From assembly GCF_013340935.1 (NCBI RefSeq), contig NZ_WHOS01000024.1:40520-104519 (forward strand): a stretch of DNA of 64,000 nucleotides. Direction: 5' to 3'. Shown piece after piece: positions 44,772 to 53,201 of the stretch. The stretch's first letter is position 1; every line of letters starts with the position of its first letter. Position numbers and translations under genes: made by a program. The notes beneath the pieces were generated by a model. It did no database searches and had not been told where the DNA came from. It saw nothing but the letters and a program-made list of their open reading frames with translations. The stretch comes from Azospirillum melinis (GTDB lineage Bacteria; Pseudomonadota; Alphaproteobacteria; Azospirillales; Azospirillaceae).

Positions 44772-47700
44772 TCATCCGGCCCGGAACCAGCGGGAGAGTG
44801 CCGACAGCCACGGGTCGCTCTCGTCGCCGGCCTCGCCCGCCGCGATCCGGCGGGCGAGGCGACCCAGCGGTCGGTCGGCCGGAATTGCGTTCAATACGGC
44901 CTGCACTGCCGCCGCCAGGGGAGGGGACAGCCCGCACTCTGTGGCAAGCGCCTTCGCCCTTGTTTCGAATGCCGGGCGCGGCTGGTTGGGCTCCTCGTCG
45001 GCCAAGGCGGGGCCGACCCCGTTGATGGCGTCGAGCACCCTCCTCTTGCGCTCCGCCAGCGGCAGACTCGCCAGGTCTTCCGGCCACAGCGGCCGGCCGA
45101 TGTGGATGTCCTGGCGGGCGAAGCCGAGGGGGAAGTCCAGCCGTTCGGTTGCCGGCTCCACCGGCAGGGCGCCGGCGAAGCGGACGGGGACGATGGGGAT
45201 TTCCAGCCGCGCCGCCAGATCGAGGAAGACCCCCGACAGGCGGGTGACCGGCGTGCGGCAGGAGAGCGAGCGCGTGCCCTCGGCATGGACCATGATGGAC
45301 AGCCCGTCCCGCGTCACCGCGGTGCGCGCCTGTTCCATCAGCCCCAGCATGGCGGCGGGATCCTCGCGGTCGAACAGCATCATCATGGGCGGCAGGCGAA
45401 GTTCGGGAGCGCTGCCGCTCAGCGTCAGCAGGCGGCCGAGCCAGGTGTCGCGGTGTTCGGCCTTGGCGACGGTCAGGATCGGCCGGCCGGTCAGGGCTGC
45501 GCCGACCAGCGCGAAGGTGAGGGACTCCACCGCCACCTGATGGTTGCCGAGGAACAGCGCGCCGCGCTGGCCGATGCGGGCGAGCTGGTCGGGAGCCGCC
45601 ACGCGGACCTGTCCGACGAACTCGCCGGCCAGCGCCAGGAACAGATCCTCCACCGGCCAGTCGCCGGTCCCCAGATGCGAGCGCCAGAACCGTTGCAGCG
45701 GGGCGAGGTCGGGGGCTGCGGAGGCCGTACCGCCCACCAGCCAGTCGGCACCCTCCTGCGTGATCGACAGCGGAACCGGGGTGAGGGGTGCTGCCGGGCA
45801 GCGGGCGATGCCAGCCTCGACCGTCACGGTGCCGGGGTGGACGCCGAGATGGGCGGCGGCATGCTCCTTGGCGGCAATGGCGCGGGCCATCTCGGCGGGG
45901 TTGCCGGACACGCCGTAAATGGTTTCCAGCGTTCCCGGCAGCCAGTTGCTGGCTGCGACCTCGCGGCCGTTCAGGCTGGTGATGCCGTCCTCCGACCGGG
46001 ACAGCCGCACTCCGGGAGCGGTCTGGCGGTCACGCAGGAAGGCCTGACGGGCCAGGGCTGGGGCCTTGCCGAGTGCGCCCTTGGGGAACAGCACGTCGGC
46101 CAGTTCCATCTCGGCCCAAACCCGGCCGCCGGCCAGCCATTGCAGGCGGGAGCGGGCGCGGCCCTGGCCGTCGAGCTGACCGTCGAGCGGCAGCGCGCGC
46201 ACCTCGATGCGGATCAGGCCGTCACGCGGCGTCGGGCCGAACAGGCTCAGCCGTTCGATGGCGCTGGGATAAGCCAGCATCCCGGCCGCCCTGTCACCCC
46301 ACCAGAATTCGGGCGCATGGCGGGGCATGGCGTGCAGTCCGGCATCGAGCAGCGCCGGGCCGATCAGCCCCGGCACCCGCGCCGCCTTGGCCGCGTCGAG
46401 CGTGGCGGACGCACCGCGCGGGCCGGTGCGCAGGTCGCTCAGGATCTGGAAGGCGGGTCCGTGGAACAGCTCGCCGGCGCTGTAGGGGCAGGGGGAGGGG
46501 TGCGTATCGTCCAGCAGGGCGAAGGGCTGCGGCGGAACCGGCCAATCCGCCTCCCGGATCACCCGTCCGGTCGCCACGGCCGCGCCGCCGTCCCGCAGGG
46601 TGACGCGGCCGTCCGGCTCCGTTTCGGGGCGCAGCGTCACCGGCACCGTCACCCAGCGCTGAACCCGCACATCCTCAAGACCCACGATCCGCCCGCCCGG
46701 CACGGCGGCAGCCATGGCGTCGGCAAGGCAGGTCAGCGGAACCGCCGGAGCGGTGTGGGTGGGGCGGTGGTCGCCGAGCCAGGGAGCCCTGTTCAGATCC
46801 AGGCGGAGGTTCCCCGGTTCATCGCCGCTGGGCCCATTACCGCTGGGCACGAGGCGGGCGGCGAGGCCGTCCACCTCGTAGATGCGCAGATCGTCCGCCC
46901 ACAGGCTGCCGCGAGCAACGGCGAGGATGCCGCGCTCGTCACGCTCGATCCGCACAATCTCGATTTCCGTGGAGACAGTGCGGTTGGTCGGCACGACCTG
47001 ACCGCGATATTTCCAGCGCAGCGGTTCGCCCAGCGCAGCACCCTCGAAACGGGGCGACGGCATTTCGCTGTCGAGCCCGGCCAGCAGCATGGCGCGTTCC
47101 AGCAATTGCAGCAGCGCCTCGACACCCAGCGAGCCGGGCTGCACCGGGTCCTGGAAGAAGTGGGCCTTGAAGTACCAGGATTCCGGATCGACCGCCTGCC
47201 GGCCGCGGACGAGCCCCAGTCCGGCGGCTCCCCCCTGCGGCCACCAGCCGGTGACCTCGTCCACCATGCGCAGCTTGCCCTCCGCCAGTCTGATGCGTCG
47301 GGGTTCGGTGGGCGGCGTCGCCGGCGGAATGCCGCGGGCAGTATCATCGGGCAGGGGTGGCAGGCCGTTCTGCTTCGCCAGGGCCGCAGCGGCGAAGAAG
47401 CCGAAGGCGGTCTCCAGATCCATCAGCGGCCGGTCGTCCACCCAGGCGCGGACCTTGAAGGCGATCAGGGTGATGCCGCCAGCGCGGGAGAAACGGGTCA
47501 GCGTCGCTTCGGTCCGGACGCAGGCGTCGGCGGGCGTCACCTCGGCAAAGACGCGGGCGTCGTCGCCGTCCAGGTTGCGGATCGCCAGATCCTCGGTGGA
47601 GGCGAGCGCGAAGCCCATATAGGACGCCAGCCAGCCGCAGGGCTGGAGCAGCACCTCCATCAGCACGCAGAATGGCATCACCGGGGCGGCATTCTCGGCG

Positions 47701-50700
47701 AAATACCAGGCGTCCGGCTCCACCGCGCAATCGACGAGGATGGTGCCGCCGACGGTCGGCTCCCCGGCCGGGCAGTTCACCGACGCCACGCTGGTCATGA
47801 AGTGATAGGGCGGCCCCGGCAGGCGCGGCACCCGGCCGGCGTCGAAGCGGGCATACATGCTGCCGAAAGCGGCGGACGGCGCCCCCCAGGCGCAGGCCAG
47901 CAGCGCCTCTTGATCGCCGCGCACGTCACCGCGGGTGCCGACGATGCGCGGCGCCTCCAGCCGTGCCGGCAGGGCGTGGCGGCCCTGGCCGAGCGGCCAG
48001 TCGGGCACCAGCCGCACCGCGAAGGCGCGGCAATGGAAGACCTTGAAGCCGTCGGCGCTGCACAGCAGGGCGGCGCGGACGATGGGCGTCGGCCCGTCCT
48101 CGATCTCCTCGACGAAGACCTCGTAGACCAGATGATGGCCGGCGTCGGGGATCACCTGCCCGCGGCAGACGAAGCGGGCGGGCTCGTCGGGCACCGGTTC
48201 GAACCGCCAGGAATCGCGGCCGATGGTGAAGCCGCCCGCCGCCATGAAGGTCGCCACCGCCTGCACTGCGCCCTCGGCCATCAGGGTGCCGGGCATGCAG
48301 GGGTCATTCTTGAAATGGCCGGCATAGAACCACGCATCGGCCGGCACATCGCTTTCGGCGCGCAGATAGCCGCGGCCCCAGGGACCGCCCTGCGGCTCGA
48401 AGACGGTCACGCTGTCGATCAGGCGCATGCGGCCCTGCGGGATGGCCGGGGTGCGCTGGTGGCTGCCGGCCAGCTCGAACCCCGCGCCGAAGCAGGCGAA
48501 GGCCCGGCCGGCGGTCCAGAGGTCGAGCTGTTCGGCGGTGAAGGAGCGGTGGCGCGACGGGCAGGGCAGCGGGTCGAGGCGGGCACCGTCCCTGGGCCGA
48601 TCCTCCTCGGCGCTCCACAGCACGCCGCCGGAGTTTGCGAGTTCCCGGTCGGTGAAGAAACCGGCCTGACCGTTGCGGACCGACAGCACCAGCCGGTCGC
48701 CGATGCGGCAGTCGTAATGGAAGAAGAACAGCCCGACCTCGCCCATGCGGGCATGGCCGTCGATGTGGATGTCGTAGCGCAGGGTATCGCCGACCGTGGG
48801 CAGACCACCTTCATGATAGGTCATCTCGCAGCCGAGCAGGCGGTAGACGCGTTCGCCCCTGTTGCGGAAATCGGCGCCCAGCCAGGAGACCAGCAACAGG
48901 TCGGCCTGCCCGGATTCGATGGCGATGCCCACCGGCATGCGGCCGTTGTGCAGATACCAGGCGTCGGCCGTGACGTCGGTCTCGGTGACGATGGAGCCCT
49001 GGCCCATGCTGCCCGGCTCGCCGGCGATGGAGACGACGCGGTCGACCAGCAGCAGCGGCGGTTCCGGCATGCGGACCTGACGCGCATAGCCGTCCTGCTG
49101 TGCGAACAGCGGGCCGAAGATTTCGGAGACCTTGCCGGAGGCAAGGGTTTCCAACTGGGCGCGGGTCCAAAGGGGGGGAAGCGCTCCCTCTCCCGTCCCG
49201 GGAGAGGGAAGGGGCCCGCCGCGCAGCGGCGGGAAGGGTGAGGGGTGATCCGAGGAACCATGCGCTCCTTGATTCTCGCCCTGCCCCTCACCCTCCCCAC
49301 CTTCGGTGGGTCCCCTCCCTCTCCCGGGGCGGGAGAGGGCGCTTGTGGTCGGCTGCGATGTCGACACACCGAAGCCGTGCAGGTAGGTCCGATGCAGGTC
49401 CGACGCGATGGTCAGGTAGCCGGTGTGAAGCTCCGCCGTGCGGGCGAGGATGCGGGCAATCGGGCTATCGGCCGGCGGGACGTGCGCTGACACCGTTTCG
49501 GACGCGACCTGCTCCGGCACTGCGTCCAGGGGGCGGCGGGCGGCCAGATCGGGGGGCGGAAGGCCGGCGACCGGCGGCAGGGGCGGCGCGGGGTGCATCT
49601 GTTGCCCGAGCGTCCCCACCAGGGGGGCGGCAGGGGCGGGGAAGGTCAGGGGTTGGGCCGGCGGTGCCGCAACCGGACGCTCCAGGCGACGGGCGACCTC
49701 GGCCATGGCGGGATCCAGACCGGCGGTGAACAGTTCGGCCGCCACATGGGCCAACTGCTCCAGCGGCGCGCGGCCCGGATGGTCGAGGCTGACCGCCAGA
49801 TGGTCGCGGCCGGACAGGATCGCGGCGATGGAGCGGGTCAGGGCGTTGCGCGGGCCATGCTCGACGAAGATGCGCACGCCGTCGTGATAGGCGCGGTGGA
49901 CGGTGCGGGGGAAGTCCACCCGCTCCACCGCCTGCCGGGTCAGCGCCTCGGCGCACAGCTCGATGGACGGCGGATAGGCTTGGGCGAAGGCGTTCGCGTA
50001 AAGGGCGACGCCCTCGGGCGGGGTGGTTGCGCGCCGGTGGATGCGGCGCCAGACCGGGGCGCAGGGCTCCAGTTCGGCGCAATGCACCACCATGTCCTGG
50101 CCGAGCGGCAGCGCACGGTGGGTGCCGAGGCGGGCGACAGCCTGCCGGCAGAACTCGGCATCGCCACCGATCACGCAATCCTGCGGCGCGTTGACGATGG
50201 TGATCGAGACGCGGGGCAGGCCAGCCAGCGCCGCTTCGACCTCCTCGACGGGGGCGAGCAGGCGCCAGTTGCGCCAGTCCGCGGTGCCCGTCCGTCCCCA
50301 GCTTTGGGATGCGGCGAGGCAGTCGCCGGTCAGATGACGGCCATAAAGGCCCGACGCGTCGATCTCCGCGAACATGGCGCCCATGTCGGTCCAGACACCG
50401 GCGGTGAACAGCGCGTTGGTCTCGCCGGAGGACAGGCCGAGCATCGCTTGGGGCCGCAGGCCGAGGACGCCGCGGCTGACCTCCGCATGGGTCTGGCAGA
50501 GCAGCGCACAGGTCTGCAACTGCGCCATGGCGTCGAGCGGGGCGGCGGAACCATAGAGCCGTTCCGCCGCATGGGCCAGGACAGGAAAACGCTGTGTGAC
50601 CGCTTGACCGATGTCGGGCATCGACAGGAGCAGGTCGCGGCCCATGCCCTTGTAGGCCGCAGCGGCCCCGGTGAAGGCGAAGGCGAGCGCGCCGCCCAGC

Positions 50701-53201
50701 GGCCGCTCCCGGAAATGGATGCCGTCGGCGACGGCCGCGCGGCCTTCGGCCAGGGCGAGCGCGCGGGACAGGGTGTCGGCTTCCCGGCCGGATGGGCAGG
50801 CAAAGGACAGGCGGACGGGGCCTTGCCCGCCATCCTCGCCGCGCCGGATGCGCCCGCACAGCTCGGCCCGGCTGCCGGCGGCAAACCAGCGGAGACGGAT
50901 GGCGGGCGGAGGCAGGGCCGGCCGGACGATGCCGCCGCTTTCGACCAGCAGGTTGTCGGCGGCTCCGCCCAGCGCCTCGACGGTGACACGGGTGCGCAAC
51001 GGTCCGGCGCCCAGCCAGGGGCGGGCGGGGCCGTCCGCGGGCTGCATGCGCCCGCGGCAGGCAACGATGGCGGCGGCGACATGCAGCAGGCCGGACGCGA
51101 CATGGGCATGGCCAAAGCGGCGGGTGACCGGGCTGGCGCCCTGCGGGCCTGCGAGGACGAATTCGGCGCCATCGGCGCCACCGGCCTCGGACAGGTCGAG
51201 GATGGCGTGGATCGGCTCCCCTGCCGCCTCGGCGCACTCCACCCGGCGCAGCACCAGGGCGACGGCGGCGTCGCCGGCCGTCGCGAGGTCGGGGCGCAGG
51301 GCGGCTAGCGCGCTGCGATGGACCGGTTCGCAGGACAGGTCGACCGCGCCGACGACCGCGGCGTCCAGTTCGCCTGTCGCCAGGGCGCGGGCGGCGATGC
51401 GCAGCCCGGCGAGCCCCGAAAGTTCCTCCGCCGACACCGAGTAGCTTGGACCGCGCCAGTCGAACTGTGCGTTGAAGCGGTTGGCGACGATGTTCGGCAT
51501 GGTGCCGATGACGCCGGCCGCGTTCAGCGGTGGGCCGAGTTCGACGCTGGCATCCGGATCGCAGAGGCCGGCAAGGCGCACGCCCAGCCCGCGCCGCGCC
51601 ACCTCGGCATCGCAGCCCATGCCCATCAGCACGCCGGTGGTGGCCGCCGCCAGGGGGGGAGCGTCGGCAACAGCCTGCGCCACCGCTTTCATCGCCAGCA
51701 ACTGCTGGGGCAGGGCATGGCGCAGGTCGGCGGGAGGGACGCGGGCGGTGGCGAGGTCCAGCGTGATGCTGTCCAGGGCGCGCTGGCCGTCCCCGGTCGG
51801 TGGGGCTGCGGCCAGGGCGGCGGCGAAATCGTCCGCGGCGGTGACGACGGCGAGCCCGACGACGGCAACGCGCAGAGACGGCGGCGGGACGGCGGCCACT
51901 TGCACGGACGGGGTGGCGGGCTGCCATTCCTCCAGGATCAGATGCGCGTTGTTGCCGCCGAAGCCGAAGGCGCTGATGGCGGCGCGGCGGGGACCGTCGA
52001 CCTCCCATGGCTCCTCCCGGTTCAGCAGGCGGAAGGGGGAGGCGGCGATGCCGTCCAGCGGGGCGGAGTCGGCATGCAGGGTGGGTGGGCGGACGCCTGC
52101 CGCCATCGCTTGGATCACCTTGACCATGCCGGCCAGCCCGGCGGCGGCGATCAGGTGGCCCAGGTTGGATTTCAGCGAGCCGATGGGGACGCCGTCCAGC
52201 CCCTGGAAGACCCGGCCCATGCTGGCGATCTCTGTGGCGTCGCCCAACGCGGTTCCGGTGGCGTGGCATTCGACCAGAGACACCGCCTCCGGACCGAGGC
52301 CGGCCTGGGCATAGGCCGCGGCGATGGCGCGTTCCTGCCCGCCGGCATCGGGGACCAGGAAGCCGCGGCTGCGCCCGTCGTTGGACAGGCCGATGCCGCG
52401 GATGACGCCGAGGATGCGGTTGCCGTCGCGCACGGCGTCGTCCAGCCGCTTCAGCACCACGCAGGCGGCCCCCTCGGCGGGGATCAGCCCGTCGGCCTCG
52501 CGGTGGAAGGGACGGCTGCGGCCGGTCGGGCTGAGGGCGTTGAGGGCGGTGAAGCCCATGTGGAGGAACAGATCGTCGCCGCGGTTGACGCCCGCTGCGA
52601 TCATCAGGTCGGCATGGCCGTCGCGCAGTTGGTCGCAGGCGAGCTTGACGGCGTAGAGCGAGGAGGCGCAGGCGGCGTCCAGGCAGAAGGCCGGACCGTC
52701 GAGGCCGAGCGCGCGGGCCGCCAGCCGGGCCGGCAGGCCGGAGGAGAAGCGGTTGGCTGGGTTGGGCCGTTCGCGGTCGAGCCACACCGCCTCGGCATAG
52801 GCGCTGAGGCTGGCGGTGGGGTAGGACAGGTTGCCGGCGATCAGGCCGCACCGCTCCGGCAGGGCGACGGTCAGCCCGGCCTCGCGCAACGCCTCGCGCC
52901 CGCAGTGGACCAGCCAGAGCACCAGCGGGTCGAGGCCGGCCAGATCCTCGGCCGGGCAGGCGAAGCCGCTGGGATCGAAGACGGCATCGAAGCCCTGGAC
53001 ATAGCCGCCGCGGTCGGTGGCCGAGCGTTCCGGCGCCTGCGGCGACAGGGCCTGTGCGGTGTCGACGCGCCAGACGCCGGGCGGCACCGGGCGCAGCAAA
53101 TCCCGCCCCTCGACCACGGCCCGCCACAGCTCCGCCGGGCTGAGGGCACCCGGCAGCACGCAGCCGTGACCGACGATGGCGATGGGCGGGACGCGGCTCA
53201 T
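44772..53201 (-). CDS. pfaC: PUFA-synthase-like megasynthase: KS-CLF-AT-DH repeats-PKS DH-AGPAT (PfaC-like)
   Basis: The product is 2809 residues. The ATG at 53201 overlaps the pfaA stop by 4 bases; open frame upstream is a shadow. Order: KS (about 1-420, DAACASS with catalytic Cys near 175); a second KS with the Cys site reading SVSAEELSG (about 590), i.e. chain-length-factor-like; AT with GLSSGE (about 920); a repeat-derived linker (1286-1340); four hot-dog units forming FabA-like dehydratases, with HFKNDPCMPG and HFFQDPVQPG; a PKS-type dehydratase (about 2137-2413, WLGDHRP, LFHGPAFQ, ALLDAGLH); and a C-terminal lysophosphatidate-acyltransferase domain (NHQVAVE, EGTRS). It would extend and dehydrate the chain, then perhaps place the acyl group on a glycerolipid. 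The HX4D motif is HX4E. Product not known. Confidence 0.82.
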   Translation of the reverse strand: MSRVPPIAIVGHGCVLPGALSPAELWRAVVEGRDLLRPVPPGVWRVDTAQALSPQAPERSATDRGGYVQGFDAVFDPSGFACPAEDLAGLDPLVLWLVHCGREALREAGLTVALPERCGLIAGNLSYPTASLSAYAEAVWLDRERPNPANRFSSGLPARLAARALGLDGPAFCLDAACASSLYAVKLACDQLRDGHADLMIAAGVNRGDDLFLHMGFTALNALSPTGRSRPFHREADGLIPAEGAACVVLKRLDDAVRDGNRILGVIRGIGLSNDGRSRGFLVPDAGGQERAIAAAYAQAGLGPEAVSLVECHATGTALGDATEIASMGRVFQGLDGVPIGSLKSNLGHLIAAAGLAGMVKVIQAMAAGVRPPTLHADSAPLDGIAASPFRLLNREEPWEVDGPRRAAISAFGFGGNNAHLILEEWQPATPSVQVAAVPPPSLRVAVVGLAVVTAADDFAAALAAAPPTGDGQRALDSITLDLATARVPPADLRHALPQQLLAMKAVAQAVADAPPLAAATTGVLMGMGCDAEVARRGLGVRLAGLCDPDASVELGPPLNAAGVIGTMPNIVANRFNAQFDWRGPSYSVSAEELSGLAGLRIAARALATGELDAAVVGAVDLSCEPVHRSALAALRPDLATAGDAAVALVLRRVECAEAAGEPIHAILDLSEAGGADGAEFVLAGPQGASPVTRRFGHAHVASGLLHVAAAIVACRGRMQPADGPARPWLGAGPLRTRVTVEALGGAADNLLVESGGIVRPALPPPAIRLRWFAAGSRAELCGRIRRGEDGGQGPVRLSFACPSGREADTLSRALALAEGRAAVADGIHFRERPLGGALAFAFTGAAAAYKGMGRDLLLSMPDIGQAVTQRFPVLAHAAERLYGSAAPLDAMAQLQTCALLCQTHAEVSRGVLGLRPQAMLGLSSGETNALFTAGVWTDMGAMFAEIDASGLYGRHLTGDCLAASQSWGRTGTADWRNWRLLAPVEEVEAALAGLPRVSITIVNAPQDCVIGGDAEFCRQAVARLGTHRALPLGQDMVVHCAELEPCAPVWRRIHRRATTPPEGVALYANAFAQAYPPSIELCAEALTRQAVERVDFPRTVHRAYHDGVRIFVEHGPRNALTRSIAAILSGRDHLAVSLDHPGRAPLEQLAHVAAELFTAGLDPAMAEVARRLERPVAAPPAQPLTFPAPAAPLVGTLGQQMHPAPPLPPVAGLPPPDLAARRPLDAVPEQVASETVSAHVPPADSPIARILARTAELHTGYLTIASDLHRTYLHGFGVSTSQPTTSALSRPGRGRGPTEGGEGEGQGENQGAHGSSDHPSPFPPLRGGPLPSPGTGEGALPPLWTRAQLETLASGKVSEIFGPLFAQQDGYARQVRMPEPPLLLVDRVVSIAGEPGSMGQGSIVTETDVTADAWYLHNGRMPVGIAIESGQADLLLVSWLGADFRNRGERVYRLLGCEMTYHEGGLPTVGDTLRYDIHIDGHARMGEVGLFFFHYDCRIGDRLVLSVRNGQAGFFTDRELANSGGVLWSAEEDRPRDGARLDPLPCPSRHRSFTAEQLDLWTAGRAFACFGAGFELAGSHQRTPAIPQGRMRLIDSVTVFEPQGGPWGRGYLRAESDVPADAWFYAGHFKNDPCMPGTLMAEGAVQAVATFMAAGGFTIGRDSWRFEPVPDEPARFVCRGQVIPDAGHHLVYEVFVEEIEDGPTPIVRAALLCSADGFKVFHCRAFAVRLVPDWPLGQGRHALPARLEAPRIVGTRGDVRGDQEALLACAWGAPSAAFGSMYARFDAGRVPRLPGPPYHFMTSVASVNCPAGEPTVGGTILVDCAVEPDAWYFAENAAPVMPFCVLMEVLLQPCGWLASYMGFALASTEDLAIRNLDGDDARVFAEVTPADACVRTEATLTRFSRAGGITLIAFKVRAWVDDRPLMDLETAFGFFAAAALAKQNGLPPLPDDTARGIPPATPPTEPRRIRLAEGKLRMVDEVTGWWPQGGAAGLGLVRGRQAVDPESWYFKAHFFQDPVQPGSLGVEALLQLLERAMLLAGLDSEMPSPRFEGAALGEPLRWKYRGQVVPTNRTVSTEIEIVRIERDERGILAVARGSLWADDLRIYEVDGLAARLVPSGNGPSGDEPGNLRLDLNRAPWLGDHRPTHTAPAVPLTCLADAMAAAVPGGRIVGLEDVRVQRWVTVPVTLRPETEPDGRVTLRDGGAAVATGRVIREADWPVPPQPFALLDDTHPSPCPYSAGELFHGPAFQILSDLRTGPRGASATLDAAKAARVPGLIGPALLDAGLHAMPRHAPEFWWGDRAAGMLAYPSAIERLSLFGPTPRDGLIRIEVRALPLDGQLDGQGRARSRLQWLAGGRVWAEMELADVLFPKGALGKAPALARQAFLRDRQTAPGVRLSRSEDGITSLNGREVAASNWLPGTLETIYGVSGNPAEMARAIAAKEHAAAHLGVHPGTVTVEAGIARCPAAPLTPVPLSITQEGADWLVGGTASAAPDLAPLQRFWRSHLGTGDWPVEDLFLALAGEFVGQVRVAAPDQLARIGQRGALFLGNHQVAVESLTFALVGAALTGRPILTVAKAEHRDTWLGRLLTLSGSAPELRLPPMMMLFDREDPAAMLGLMEQARTAVTRDGLSIMVHAEGTRSLSCRTPVTRLSGVFLDLAARLEIPIVPVRFAGALPVEPATERLDFPLGFARQDIHIGRPLWPEDLASLPLAERKRRVLDAINGVGPALADEEPNQPRPAFETRAKALATECGLSPPLAAAVQAVLNAIPADRPLGRLARRIAAGEAGDESDPWLSALSRWFRAG
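49181..49342. repeat. Inverted pair of palindromic repeats within the coding sequence of the PfaC-like gene
   Basis: Two copies in opposite orientation (core 49186-49208 and 49317-49339). Each has CCCTCTCCCG, a 3-base loop and CGGGAGAGGG, then a second GC-rich stem and the tail AGGGTGAGGGG. The element lies in frame and encodes a Pro/Gly/Arg-rich linker between the acyltransferase and dehydratase domains. A partial relative lies at 35804-35826. Confidence 0.75.

Noticed and set aside
45830..45890. AAKEHAAAHLG in the PfaC-like protein, resembling a phosphopantetheinyl transferase motif
   Set aside because: Only the AAKE block matches; the acidic motif of AcpS/Sfp is not convincingly present. 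Therefore no separate phosphopantetheinyl transferase is claimed, and no PfaE gene was seen in the window.
45102..49241. Open frame of 1379 codons on the plus strand opposite the PfaC-like gene
   Set aside because: Low-complexity composition and no domain; the opposite strand has clear KS/AT/DH/AGPAT motifs. A shadow.
49465..53127. 1220-codon minus-strand frame overlapping the PfaC-like gene in another frame
   Set aside because: Arg/Pro-rich garbage composition, no motifs. A shadow of the real frame.
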